Notes under the pieces: generated by a model
Database searches by the model: none
Seen by the model: only the letters and a program-made list of their open reading frames with translations
What the model was told of the DNA's origin: nothing
Shown: positions 9,393 through 18,962 of the stretch, piece after piece
Layout of the letters: each line of letters opens with the position of its first letter
How positions within the stretch are numbered: position 1 is the first letter of the stretch
Assembly (NCBI GenBank): GCA_041687755.1
Contig: JBDNJM010000048.1
Location: forward strand, 34,015 to 98,014
DNA from: JBDNJM01 sp041687755
Lineage (GTDB): Bacteria > Planctomycetota > UBA1135 > GCA-002686595
DNA length: 64,000 bases
Direction of reading: 5' to 3'
Position numbers and translations under genes: made by a program

Positions 9393-10118
9393 ATGAGTCC
9401 GCAAAGCATTTCCTCCACCGAAGCCGCCCCCGCCGGCCGCGTCTTGATCGTCGAGGACGAGGAAGCTCTGGCGCTCGGCCTGCGCGATGCGCTGACCCAT
9501 GCGGGGCACCAGGCCCAGGTCTGCCACGACGGGTTGGCCGCGCTCGAGATGCTGTCCCGGGAAAAGTTCGATCTGGTCGTCCTCGATCTGATGCTGCCCG
9601 GCATGAGCGGCTTCGACGTGCTCAAGAGCCTGCGCGACAACCAACAGCCCGTGCGGGTCCTAATCCTGACGGCACTCGCCGACGAGGAGCACATCCTCAA
9701 GGGCTTCCAGCTCGGCGCCGACGACTACCTAGGCAAGCCCTTCAGCGCGCGCGAACTGATCGCGCGCATCGAGAGCCAGTTTCGCCGGCGCGACATCGAC
9801 CGCACGCCGCCCGGCCAGCTCGAGGTTGCGCTCGGCATCCACATCGACACCGAGCGCCTCGAGGTCCGCCGCGACGGCGGGGTCCTGCGCCTGACTCCGC
9901 GCGAGGGCGAAATCCTGAGCTACATGCTCGCCCACAAGGACCGTGTCGTGACCCGCGAAGACCTCCTGACCGAGGTGTGGAACTACGTGAACGCGAACGT
10001 CGAGACGCGCACGGTCGACATCCACATCGTGGGCCTACGGCGCAAGATCGAACCGGACGCCGGCAACCCCACGCTAGTGCAGACGGTGCGCGGCAAGGGC
10101 TACCGCTGGGGAGGTTGA
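9393..10118 (+). CDS. OmpR/PhoB family response regulator
   Basis: This is a 241-residue two-domain regulator. The receiver domain has the acidic pair EDE at 21-23, the phospho-acceptor Asp65 in VVLDLMLPG and the conserved Lys in LGKPF. The C-terminal winged helix shows LTPREGEILSYM and TVDIHIVGLRRKIE, ending in the wing VRGKGYRW. It is followed after 10 bases by a sensor kinase, so the two form a two-component pair. The regulon is unknown; the gene sits between surface-glycan genes. Confidence 0.95.
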   Translation: MSPQSISSTEAAPAGRVLIVEDEEALALGLRDALTHAGHQAQVCHDGLAALEMLSREKFDLVVLDLMLPGMSGFDVLKSLRDNQQPVRVLILTALADEEHILKGFQLGADDYLGKPFSARELIARIESQFRRRDIDRTPPGQLEVALGIHIDTERLEVRRDGGVLRLTPREGEILSYMLAHKDRVVTREDLLTEVWNYVNANVETRTVDIHIVGLRRKIEPDAGNPTLVQTVRGKGYRWGG

Positions 10119-10128
10119 GCGCCCCCCC

Positions 10129-12063
10129 ATGCGCTCTGACCGCTCGCGCACTAAGGCGCTCGTTCTGTACGCGATCCTGCTGGGATTGCCCGCCGCGATC
10201 TTGGTGGTGGTCCTGTGGCAGCAGCAGCACCAGGACTCGGAGCGCGATCGGGACGGCGTTGCGGCGGCGCTGCGCTTCGACGCCGAGATGATCGCGGCGG
10301 GGGTCGCGTCGCGGCTGGAGTTCCTGCTGGCTCCCGAACGCGAGCTGAGCCCCGAGCTGTTCGGGCGCTGGATCGTCGGGGCGGGCGAGTTCGGTCCCGG
10401 CGACTCGCCGAGCGTGCCGGTCGAACCTTCACCGCTGGGCTGCGCTGAGCTTCCCGAGGGCTTGCTCGGCCGCTTCTTCGGCGAGGCGGTCAGCATCGAC
10501 CGCTTCGAGCGGGCCTTGAGCCACCTGCCGCGGAACCAGTCTTGGTGGTTCAGCGAGGACGGCTGCGGGGGCCAGCCGGACGCCAATCCAGCGCGGACGG
10601 CAGCCTACCGCTGGCTGACCGACTGGTACGACGCGAGATGGGAGCACCGGGTCAGCCGCAGCGTGCCCGCCTCGCCCGCAGAGCGCAAACTGCTGAACGT
10701 AAGCGCGCTGGACCTGGCAATGCTGCGCGCTCAACTGGCCTCCTACCCCGGATTCGACCGCGAAGGGCACAATCCTGACGGTCCGTTCATCGGCGATGCG
10801 CTCAGCTGGACCGCCCGTCAACTGCAGGAGCAGGAGCTGCAGCTCGAGCTCGGCAAGCCCTGGCTGAGCCTGGTCCAAGTGGAGGGTCAAACGCCCCTCG
10901 CCATCTATGCGCGCGTCGTGCGCTATGACCCCACCGACGCGGTCGAGCTGGGCGACGCCCCCAGCCATGAGCAGCGGGCCCACGTCCGCAACCTGGTGGG
11001 CAGCAACATGGCCGGCGTTCAGGGCTGGGTCCTCGACCCCGCATGGCTGCTGGGGCCCGCGCTCGATCAGGTTGTGGCCGAGATGCTGGGGCCCGACGAG
11101 GCCCTTGTCCCGAACGATCCGCGGGCTGACCTCTCCGCCGACCACCAGGTGCAACTCCGGCTCCTGGAGCGACTCAAGTTCGAGCGCGCCGAGCAGCATC
11201 CCGAGCTCGGCCGCTACACCGTGATCCAGTCCGAGGCGGCCGTCGAGGCGCGCGCGCTCAACCGGCGGCTGCGCTTCTACGCCGCCGCAGCCATGCTGCT
11301 GGCCTCGTTCTCGACCGGCCTCTACTTCCTGCTCTCGAGCGTCAATCGCGAACTCGAGGCAGCCGACCGCGTGCAGAACTTCGTCTCGGCCGTCACCCAC
11401 GAGCTGCGCACGCCGGTCTCCACGATCGCTTTGCACACTGAGATGCTGCAGGAGAACTGGGTCAGCGGCCCGGAGCAGCGCGACGAGTACTACGCGCGCA
11501 TCGCCAACGAGGCCGAGCGCCTCGGGGAACTGGTCGAGCGCGTGCTGCGCAAGGCGCGGCTGGGATCGGGTCAGTCCCCCACCGAAGAGGTGCCGGTGGA
11601 GTCGGACCTGTCCGAGCTGGTCAGCAAGGCCAGTGAGCGGGTGCTGGCCAAGCGCGAGGACGACGTGCGCTTCGAGCTGGGCGAGGGGCTTCCGCCCGCA
11701 CTGCTGACGAAGGAGAGCATCGACAGCATCGTCGAGAACCTCGTCGAGAACGCGCGCAAGTACGCCCCGGTCGCGCCCGGAGGGGAGCCAATTTTGGTGC
11801 GCACCTCGGCGCGCGGCAGCACGCTGCTGCTGGAGGTCTGCGATCGCGGCGACGGCGTCCCCAAGCGCCAGGCGGCGAAGGTCTTCGAGGCCTTCTACCG
11901 CGTCGGCAGCGAACGCACCCGCAGCGCCAAGGGCACCGGCCTCGGCCTGCACCTCGTCCAGCTCCAGGCCGAGGCCCTCGGCGGCCGCGCGCGCGTCCTG
12001 GAGCGCGAGGACGGCGGGGCCCTGTTCCAGGTCGAGTTCCCTGCGAGCGACCCCAGCGCCTAG
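10129..12063 (+). CDS. Two-component sensor histidine kinase
   Basis: This 644-residue protein has an N-terminal membrane helix (about 11-31), a large extracytoplasmic sensor region of about 350 residues with no recognised fold, a second membrane helix (about 381-402), the H-box VTHELRTPVS with His424, an N-box SIVENLVENARK, the G1 box CDRGDGVP and the G2 box GTGLGLHL. This is the EnvZ/PhoR layout. It is the partner of the response regulator immediately upstream. The sensor region is long and contains many Trp and charged residues; the signal is unknown. Confidence 0.93.
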   Translation: MRSDRSRTKALVLYAILLGLPAAILVVVLWQQQHQDSERDRDGVAAALRFDAEMIAAGVASRLEFLLAPERELSPELFGRWIVGAGEFGPGDSPSVPVEPSPLGCAELPEGLLGRFFGEAVSIDRFERALSHLPRNQSWWFSEDGCGGQPDANPARTAAYRWLTDWYDARWEHRVSRSVPASPAERKLLNVSALDLAMLRAQLASYPGFDREGHNPDGPFIGDALSWTARQLQEQELQLELGKPWLSLVQVEGQTPLAIYARVVRYDPTDAVELGDAPSHEQRAHVRNLVGSNMAGVQGWVLDPAWLLGPALDQVVAEMLGPDEALVPNDPRADLSADHQVQLRLLERLKFERAEQHPELGRYTVIQSEAAVEARALNRRLRFYAAAAMLLASFSTGLYFLLSSVNRELEAADRVQNFVSAVTHELRTPVSTIALHTEMLQENWVSGPEQRDEYYARIANEAERLGELVERVLRKARLGSGQSPTEEVPVESDLSELVSKASERVLAKREDDVRFELGEGLPPALLTKESIDSIVENLVENARKYAPVAPGGEPILVRTSARGSTLLLEVCDRGDGVPKRQAAKVFEAFYRVGSERTRSAKGTGLGLHLVQLQAEALGGRARVLEREDGGALFQVEFPASDPSA

Positions 12064-12411
12064 GAGCGAACCAGACGAGCACACCGGATCCCACCGGCGG
12101 TGCCGCAGCCGAGCGCTCATCCCACATTCCCGCGCTCTCTCGAGCCGGGGCTCGCCACGGTTGGAAACGTGTAAAAACCGAGGGGGCGTCCGGGTGCCGG
12201 GAGACCCCCGCGTTTTCCCCATATCTAGGCGCCGGCGGAGAGACCTGCGAACTCACCAGGAGTCCCCGCACCCGGCGCCCCCGACCCGCTGGGCCGGGTA
12301 TACTTCGGAAACTCCCCCTTGGTTTTTGGCCCTGTCCGCTCCCGGACGGGCCGCCCCCCCCCCAACCCCGTCCCTGGGCTACCCCGGGGCCAGGGCCGAC
12401 TGAAGCGCACC
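12064..12411. other. Intergenic region, 348 bp
   Basis: No gene is supported. The stretch contains a GC-rich hairpin-prone segment around 12185-12215 followed by GTTTTCC, and a TATACT box at 12299-12304 without a clear -35 partner, about 108 bases before the next ATG. The poly-C run just before 12361 is unremarkable for this genome. Confidence 0.3.
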
Positions 12412-13815
12412 ATGCACGTTGTTGTTCTCGGAGCCGGTCTCGCCGGCCTATCCACCGCTTACGAGCTGACCAAGCTCGGCGTCCACGTCACGGTCGTCGA
12501 GAAAGAGGACTATGCCGGCGGAATGGCCTGCAGCTGGCAGAAGGCCGGCTTCTGGCTCGACCACGGCCCGCACCGCTTCCACAGCCGGGACGAGGAGCTC
12601 ATCCGCCACATCTACGAGGTGCTGGACGACGAGGTCGTGATCCGCGATCGCATGTCGCGGATTTACATGCAAGGCAAGTTCTTCGACTACCCGTTGAAGG
12701 CCACGAACGTCCTCAAGAGCCTCCCGCCGCTGCTCCTGGTCCGCGCGATCTGGGACTACGCCTGGATCCGGTTCACGCAGCTCTTCAAGAAGATCCCCGA
12801 CGACAACTTCGAGAACTGGGTCATCAAGCGTTTCGGCAAGACGCTCTACAAGATGTTCTTCGGCACCTACACGTCCAAGGCGTGGAAGATGCCCTGCACC
12901 GAGATCAGCGCCGACTGGGCCAGCCAACGCATCAGCCAGGCGAACCTCTGGGACACGATTGTCAAGACGCTGAACCCGCCCCGCGAGGGTGAGGTCCGCA
13001 GCCTCGTGAGCGAGTTCTGGTACCCCAAGCACGGCGGCATCGGCCAGATCGGACGCAAGTACGCCGAGAAGATCCGTGAGATGGGCAACGAGGTGCTGCT
13101 GGAGACCCCGGTCGAGCGCATCGAGTGCGAGGACGGCGTCGCCCAACGGATCGTGTGCACCAACCCGGACGGCACGAAGCGCGTCATCGAGTGCGACGAG
13201 ATCATCAACACGATCCCGCTGCCGCGCGTGCTGGAGGCGCTCGATCCCCCGATGTCGAGCGAGGCGAAGGAAGCCATCGGCAACCTGCGCTACATCGGCA
13301 TCGTGTTCGTCTACCTCGAGGTCGACCAACCCGCCGTTAGCCCCGACCACTGGGTCTACCTGCCGGAGAAGCACCTCACGATTCACCGCATCAGCGAGTT
13401 CAAGAACTTCTCCGACGACGTCGCGCCCGGCGACAGGACCGTCGTGTGCTGCGAGATCACCTGCAACGTCGGCGACGAGCACTGGAACCTCGACCTCGAG
13501 GCCGGCGCGCAAATCGCGATCAAAGATCTCGAGACGGTCGGCCTCCTGAAAAAAGGCGCCGCGCGCGGCATCGACCTGCAGAAGCTGCCCTACGCCTACC
13601 CGGTCTACGACCTCACCTACAAGGCGAACCTGGAAGCGCTCAAGAAGGAGGCCAAGGGCATCAAGAACATGCGCACGACGGGCCGCCAGGGCCTGTACCG
13701 CTACAACAACATGGACCACTCGATCGCCATGGGCCGCCGCACGGCCAAGACGGTCTCCAAGGGCATCGACGCCCGGGCGGACGAGGTAGCAGCGGGACAG
13801 GAGTACTTCGGGTGA
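12412..13815 (+). CDS. NAD(P)/FAD-dependent oxidoreductase, amine-oxidase/protoporphyrinogen-oxidase-like
   Basis: This is a 467-residue flavoprotein. The N-terminus MHVVVLGAGLAGLSTAYE holds the Rossmann GxGxxG (residues 7-12), followed by VVEKEDYAGGMACSW, the second dinucleotide-binding segment. Later, DHGPHRFHS and the C-terminal region around MGRRTAKTV complete the FAD site. Proteins of this family next to glycosyltransferases and methyltransferases are often assigned to sugar or isoprenoid modification, and UDP-galactopyranose mutase is a distant relative. The frame is open 31 codons upstream, but the ATG at 12412 places the Rossmann strand at the N-terminus. Its stop overlaps the GTG of the next gene (GTGA). 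Confidence 0.82.
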   Translation: MHVVVLGAGLAGLSTAYELTKLGVHVTVVEKEDYAGGMACSWQKAGFWLDHGPHRFHSRDEELIRHIYEVLDDEVVIRDRMSRIYMQGKFFDYPLKATNVLKSLPPLLLVRAIWDYAWIRFTQLFKKIPDDNFENWVIKRFGKTLYKMFFGTYTSKAWKMPCTEISADWASQRISQANLWDTIVKTLNPPREGEVRSLVSEFWYPKHGGIGQIGRKYAEKIREMGNEVLLETPVERIECEDGVAQRIVCTNPDGTKRVIECDEIINTIPLPRVLEALDPPMSSEAKEAIGNLRYIGIVFVYLEVDQPAVSPDHWVYLPEKHLTIHRISEFKNFSDDVAPGDRTVVCCEITCNVGDEHWNLDLEAGAQIAIKDLETVGLLKKGAARGIDLQKLPYAYPVYDLTYKANLEALKKEAKGIKNMRTTGRQGLYRYNNMDHSIAMGRRTAKTVSKGIDARADEVAAGQEYFG

Positions 13816-14762
13816 TTCGCATCCCGGGCCTGGCCCGCGAGATCGACCCCGAGCTGTTCACTGACGTCGCCTGCGGCCTGTGTGGGTCGACCGAGCGCAG
13901 CACCAACTTCACCGACGGCCCGTTCAACGTCGTCACGTGCGGGCGGTGCAGGCTGGTTTACGTGACCCCGCGGCTGAACGACGCCTCGTTGATCGACGAG
14001 GTCTACAACGAGGGCTACTGGAGCTCCTCCGCCGCGAAGGATCGGGGCTACACGGACTACCGCGCCGACGAGAAGCTCTACGAGAAGACGTACACGAAGC
14101 GCATGGCGATCGTACGGCGCCACTTTTCAGGAGCCACCTCAGACGACGGCCGCCAGCGCCGCGTGCTCGACGTCGGCTGCGCCGCGGGCTACTTCCTGGG
14201 CGTCATGCAGCAGTCCGGCTGGGATGTCCTCGGCCTCGAGCCCTCCTCGACCATCGCCGAGACCGCCCGCGAACGCCTAGGCGCCAAGCACGTCCAGGAA
14301 GGCCTACTGGGCAACGTCGAGCTCGAGCCCGCCTCGTTCGACCTGATCACCTTCTGGGACGTCGTCGAGCACATCCCGGACGTCGTCGGCGCCCTCCAAC
14401 TCGTGCGCACCCTGCTGCGACCGGGCGGCAAGCTGCTGATCGAGACCCAGAACGTCCAGAGCCGCGCGGCGAAGACGCTGGGCCCCAAGTGGCAGCACTA
14501 CAAGCACGCCGAGCACATCTACCACTTCGACCCGAAGACGATTGCGGACCTGATGGCCAAGTCCGGTTTCCGCATCCTCGAGAACTCCCCGCGCCTGGGC
14601 GGCAAGTACGTGAGCCTGGGCTTCGTCGCCGAGCGCGCCGCACGCCTGCACAAGGTCGCGGCCTTCCTGCTCTCCCCCCTGAAGCTCGCCTCCCGCGCCT
14701 CCGTCTACGTGAACCTGTTCGACGAGATGATCGTCGTCGCCGAACCGCTCGACGCGACCTGA
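13812..14762 (+). CDS. Class I SAM-dependent methyltransferase with N-terminal zinc-ribbon cysteines
   Basis: This 316-residue protein starts at a GTG overlapping the preceding TGA. Four cysteines in two pairs (C21/C24 and C43/C46) form a probable zinc ribbon, as in sugar methyltransferases that begin with a CxxC-x18-CxxC module. The SAM site follows as VLDVGCAAGYFL, with DLITFWDVVEHI as motif IV. This architecture is frequent in polysaccharide and nucleotide-sugar methylation. It is encoded between the FAD enzyme and a second methyltransferase. Confidence 0.85.
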   Translation: MIRIPGLAREIDPELFTDVACGLCGSTERSTNFTDGPFNVVTCGRCRLVYVTPRLNDASLIDEVYNEGYWSSSAAKDRGYTDYRADEKLYEKTYTKRMAIVRRHFSGATSDDGRQRRVLDVGCAAGYFLGVMQQSGWDVLGLEPSSTIAETARERLGAKHVQEGLLGNVELEPASFDLITFWDVVEHIPDVVGALQLVRTLLRPGGKLLIETQNVQSRAAKTLGPKWQHYKHAEHIYHFDPKTIADLMAKSGFRILENSPRLGGKYVSLGFVAERAARLHKVAAFLLSPLKLASRASVYVNLFDEMIVVAEPLDAT

Positions 14763-14796
14763 GCGCCGCCCGGCCGGCCCCCCGTCCACTCCCCCC

Positions 14797-15552
14797 ATGG
14801 ACCAACTCGCCTACACCCAGTTCCTCGAGCTGGAGCGCGACCACTGGTGGTTTCGCGGCCGCCGCAAGGTCTACCTAGACCTGCTCGCCCACGAGCTGGG
14901 CGCCGAGCGACCCGAGCGCGTGCTCGACCTGGGCTGCGGCATGGGCGGCTTCCTCGACGGGCTCTCCGAGTTCTCCGGCAGCGTCTTCCCCAGCGACATC
15001 AGCGTCGAGAGCCTCGCCCGCTGCACCGACCGCGGGCACCCCGGCGGCGTCGTCGCGTCTGGCTACGCGCTGCCCTACGCGGACGCCTCGTTCGACCTCG
15101 TGTGTATGTTCGACGCGATCGAACACACCGAGGACGACCACGCCGTGATGCTTGAGGTCGCCCGCGTCCTGCGCCCGGGCGGCCGCTGCTTCCTGTCCGT
15201 CCCGGCCTACCCGTTCCTCTACGCGAACAACGACCGCGTCGCTCAGCACTACCGCCGCTACACGCGCTCCAGCATCGCCGACGTGTTCACTAGCGCCGGC
15301 CTCGAAGTGGAGCGCAACACGCACACCAACGTGTTCCTGTTCCCCCTGATCCTGCCCGCGGTGTTGGGCATCAAGGCGCTCGAAAAGGTCACCGGCGCAA
15401 AAGCCGACCCGGACAAGACCAACCTGTCCTGGCCAATGCCCAAGCTGCTGCACTCGGCGCTCTACGGCGCTTTCGCGGCCGAGCTCCCCTTCTCAAAGCG
15501 CTTCAACTGGCCGGTCGGGCACTCGATCGCGGCCCTGGCACGACGGCCGTAG
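14797..15552 (+). CDS. Class I SAM-dependent methyltransferase
   Basis: This is a 251-residue Rossmann methyltransferase with VLDLGCGMGGFL as the SAM motif, DLVCMFDAIEHTEDD as the acidic motif IV, and VLRPGGRCFLSVPAYPFLY after it. This subgroup (LELERDHWWFRGRR N-terminus) commonly accompanies GT2 glycosyltransferases. It lies 34 bases after the first methyltransferase and closes the plus-strand cluster. The target is unknown. Confidence 0.87.
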   Translation: MDQLAYTQFLELERDHWWFRGRRKVYLDLLAHELGAERPERVLDLGCGMGGFLDGLSEFSGSVFPSDISVESLARCTDRGHPGGVVASGYALPYADASFDLVCMFDAIEHTEDDHAVMLEVARVLRPGGRCFLSVPAYPFLYANNDRVAQHYRRYTRSSIADVFTSAGLEVERNTHTNVFLFPLILPAVLGIKALEKVTGAKADPDKTNLSWPMPKLLHSALYGAFAAELPFSKRFNWPVGHSIAALARRP

Positions 15553-15568
15553 GCGCTGGCCTGGACAG

Positions 15569-15630
15569 GTCCCGATTAGTCGATCCGAACCGGGACAGCG
15601 CTGGTCTGGGCGACAAACGAATCCGCCCAG
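15569..15630. terminator. Possible terminator between convergent genes
   Basis: Two short hairpins lie in the 103-bp convergent gap: GTCCCG with CGGGAC (15569-15574/15591-15596) and CTGGGCG with CGCCCAG (15606-15612/15624-15630). Neither has a T-tract, so this is only a weak candidate. Confidence 0.3.
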
Positions 15631-15655
15631 CCCGCGAGCAAGCAACTCCGAACGA

Positions 15656-18287
15656 TCAGGGCTGCCTCACAATCCCGATCGCGTCGCTGGCGTGCAACGC
15701 GCCGACCGAACCGCTGGAGCCCGGATCGGCCCAGACGAACTGGAAGTAGGCCGCCACACCGACCGGAACGCCTGCCAGCGGTAGATCGGCGGCCGCCCAG
15801 CCCAAGTTGTCCGCAAGCGCAGGCGTCAGGTGCAGGTTGGCCGCATCCAGCCAGATCTGAGCACCTCCGACCTCGAAGGGAACTGCCGCCGGCCCGGTGC
15901 TGCCCAGCAGCGCTCCAGGAGCGTTGCGCGGCGCAGCGAGGCAGGACAGCCCGAACAGTGGCTCACCCGCGACGGGCAACACCGGCGCTCCGATCCGCGT
16001 CTCCCCGGTGCAGGCGCTCGAAGGCTCGCCGAAGCGCTCGACGCCGGCATGGCTCAAATCCAGCTTCATGAACCAGCCCTCGTCCTGCATCCACGGGCCG
16101 TGCACGGTGTCGATCACACCTGGGGTCGTGAGCATATTGCTGACGTTCGTTCTGCCGCCGACGAGGAGCTTCTGCTCTCCCTGCCAGGACATGGCACCGA
16201 TCTTCATTTCCTTCAGGAAGGGAATTCTCAAGGACCCCCGAAGCCGTATTCCCACACGCCACGCTCATGGAACAGATCACGCTTGGAGAGAATTGCCAAG
16301 CCAGGCTCTCCAAAGGGTGCCCCGGCCTCGAACAGGGGTGAGAGATCGCCCGCAGGTTTTTGCCGCGACCATCCCGCCGTCGACATCGAGCAAGAACCTG
16401 GGCCCGGACGGCACCTGGGTGACCAAGCGCACGGCAAGCAGCTCGTTGGACTCGGAGTCGAACAAGAGCATGGCCTTGAGGAAGTTGCCCGCCGGGGTCG
16501 GTGGCACGTCGACTCCCGCAGGCCAAGGCACCTCGGATAGAGCAACAGTTGGTCTGTAAATCCGAGGAGCGGCTCAGCGTGCGGCCAGCGAATTTACAGA
16601 CCTACTGGTACACCACCGCACCTCGCCGCCCCCCACCCCCGTCCCGACCCAATAGGCGGTCTTGCCGACAGCAGCTATTCCATAGACGTAGTCCGATTGG
16701 GAGGTGCTGAGGTAGGTGGCTTACTCAATGCTGCCCCAGTCCTCGCCGAGCCGACCGAGCACCGCGTGTTCAGTGATGTTCGGGTTCACCGTCTTCTGGA
16801 ACGCGTCGTCGCTGACAGGAAAGCTGGGCGAGCTGGTTCCGACACCAACCACGAGCTCACCAGTGGCCAGGGGGTGCACCGCTGAGACCAAGTAGTACCC
16901 GGATCCGACCATCCCCACCGAGCGGGTCAGGCTCGCTCCGTCCGGACTGAGCTCGACGATCCAGCCGAGGGCATCCTCGGGAGGTTAGGCCCCGTCTTCG
17001 AAGAACTGATGCTCCACCGGCAAGGTGGCTCCGGTATCCGATCCGAACACGATCGCAGACCCGAACTCGTCAACCTGTATGCCATAGGCGGCAATTAGCT
17101 CGTCCGTACCCAGGCGGGGCCGAGTAATCCAGTCCAGTTCCAGTCTTGTTTAGCTTCGAAACAGCAACCCGGATCGAATATTCATCCGCCCCGGGACTCA
17201 CGTACGCCCCAGGCGTCACGTTCTCCATGTTGAGCGTCGTGTAGGCGACGTACACACATTCGTCCGCCAGCGTGGAGTAAATGTAGCTTAAGCCGGCGGT
17301 CAGATATGGGCCCGTCAAGTAGGTTGAGTAGACGGGAGTCCAGCCGTTGCCGCTGATGCGGGTGGCGAACAGATCTTCCCCGTTCACCTTGAAGTCCACG
17401 TCGTAGCCCCCCGGCAGAACCGGAAGGTTCTCGGTGTACGAGACCCCGGTGAGAATGACGGTATCGTCCCCGACCGCGTAAACGCCTCCCACGGCGTCGT
17501 GACCTATGCCGCCGAGGTAGGAGCTAAAGACGACCGACGGGTCGATGACCAGGGGCAGACGGGCGTCGTGCTCGTCCAGGTCGAAGCCGAGCGTGGCATC
17601 GGGCTGGAGAACCCAGCGACTAGAAAGCACGCGCGTTTCTCCAGCGTCCACCTGAACGCTGCGGGGTCCCGGCAGGAACCAGCTCGCCGAGTCGGAAGCC
17701 AGCTGCACCTGCCCCGCTCGAAGCTCCGGGATGCCCGCCCCGTCGAAGCTACGCCCGATGCTCGCGGGGTCCGCGCCAGGCTCCAGCTCGAAGTCGAAGC
17801 GCGGTCGCCCCTCGTCATCCTCCAGCAGCACGAGATCAATGCCAGGCCAGAGTTCATCGAGCCGCACCTGCTCGAATCCACCAGCTACCGTCACCCACTC
17901 GTCCTGCGCTCCTCTCAGGTAGTTCCACGCGCCCGTGGAGACTTGCTCGCCCCGAACTTCAGGCAACCCCGCGCCGGGGAAGCGCATGGCGACCGCGTGC
18001 AGGCGGCCCGTGGACTCCGACTCCGACCGGTGCAGGTGCGAGTCCGGCCGGCGATCGGTAAAGGCCCCACTCCGTGCTTCAGGCTCCTCCACCTCGAGCG
18101 CCTGGAACCAGGCCGCGTCCCGCTCGAGGCGCACGTCCACGCCAGAGAAGCGCCCCAAGAACAGCACGCTCTCCGGCCACTGGCCGGCGTCCTCGACGAA
18201 CCAAGTGGCGGGGCGGACCTCGGGTTCGGCCGCCTGGACGGCCGGCATCGACAGGGGCAGCGAGCGGAGAGCCAAGAGCAAGAGCAT
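15656..18287 (-). pseudogene. Decayed SBBP-repeat beta-propeller secreted protein
   Basis: A signal peptide start (ATG at 18287, MLLLLALRSLPL) leads into the ENAGQWxxxV-type domain found at the start of SBBP-repeat proteins and then into beta-propeller repeats. The frame breaks near 17125 by one base; further homologous sequence continues in the shifted frame to 15656, interrupted by in-frame stops at 16985-16987 and 16721-16723, an 82-bp transposon-like insertion at 16536-16617, and two compensating frameshifts near 16360 and 16235. The C-terminus resembles that of the intact protein at 61193-63667. Neighbouring genes are intact, which argues against a general sequencing problem. It was presumably a secreted cell-surface protein. 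Confidence 0.85.
16536..16617. mobile_element. Miniature inverted-repeat element (MITE), IS256-related
   Basis: This 82-bp element has 26-bp imperfect terminal inverted repeats: 16536-16561 against the complement of 16592-16617, matching at 20 of 26 positions with an exact 11-bp core GGTCTGTAAAT. It is flanked by an exact 8-bp direct repeat, GCACCTCG (16528-16535 and 16618-16625). Its left 32 bp are identical to the end of the IS256-type element at 63863-63894. Removing the element and one repeat copy rejoins the host reading frame as GGEVPWPAG, showing insertion into a once-coding sequence. It has no transposase and would need mobilisation in trans. Confidence 0.85.
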
Positions 18288-18504
18288 GATGGAGCTGTAC
18301 AGAATCGGACCGGGCGAGGGTTCCCTGCAGCCTAGCCATCCGTTCGGTCTGCGCCGCCGCCAAGTCAGTCGCACCGCTCGGAGGCTCACGCAGGGCGGGC
18401 GAGAGCCCGTTCGCTCGAACCCGGCCGCTCGGTTCGCTAGGCCCCAGTCCCCGCGCCGCCGTTCCTCGGACCCCATACAGCCGCCAAGCCGTACGGCTCT
18501 TGCC

Positions 18505-18867
18505 ATGAACATCCGTCGCATCGTCCCCGACATCACCGCCTCCGACCCCGCCAAAGCCCATGCTTTCTATGGCGAGGCTCTGGGGCTCGAACTCGCGATG
18601 AACCTGGAATGGGCTCGTGCCTACGTCTCAGCCTCGAACCCAACCGCTCAGGTGCTCGTGGCGCGTCCCGCGGACCCGGACGCGCCAAGACCGGACCTCT
18701 CGATCGAGGTGGACGACCTCGACGAGGCCCTGGCGCGGATGGTGGCAGCCGGGTTCCAGCCTGAGTACGGGCCCGTCCTTGAGCCCTGGGGAGTGCGTCG
18801 GTTCTTCGTGCGCGACCCGTTCGGCAAGCTCGTCAACGTTCTCTGCCACGCGCCCCCTGCGCTCTGA
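18505..18867 (+). CDS. VOC family (glyoxalase/bleomycin-resistance-like) protein
   Basis: This 120-residue protein has one vicinal-oxygen-chelate module pair: an N-terminal VPDITASDPAKAHAFYGEALG and a C-terminal RRFFVRDPFGKLVNVL. Members bind a metal and act as dioxygenases, isomerases or drug-binding proteins; the usual first-strand histidine is not evident, so a catalytic role is uncertain. The open frame continues upstream, but the ATG at 18505 gives the canonical start. It is divergent from the pseudogene and convergent with the next gene. Confidence 0.85.
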   Translation: MNIRRIVPDITASDPAKAHAFYGEALGLELAMNLEWARAYVSASNPTAQVLVARPADPDAPRPDLSIEVDDLDEALARMVAAGFQPEYGPVLEPWGVRRFFVRDPFGKLVNVLCHAPPAL

Positions 18868-18903
18868 CTCGGGCGGGCCCCTTCGGGCTCCTATGAATGC
18901 AGC

Positions 18904-18934
18904 GCGGGCCGGACAGCTGTGCTGCCCGGCCCGC
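18904..18934. terminator. Rho-independent terminator-like hairpin between convergent genes
   Basis: A perfect 9-bp GC stem (18904-18912 with 18926-18934) with a 13-base loop sits between the ends of the VOC gene (+) and the PPIase-like gene (-). It could serve both strands. T-tracts are short. Confidence 0.6.
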
Positions 18935-18962
18935 GGCGTTTCAGAACAGAATCCGTAGCGAA

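Noticed and set aside
10429..12222. 597-codon minus-strand frame
   Set aside because: It is antisense to the histidine kinase, whose motifs are all present on the plus strand.
12319..12411. N-terminal extension of the FAD oxidoreductase
   Set aside because: The 31 extra residues are Pro/Arg/Gly-rich and would displace the Rossmann strand from the N-terminus.
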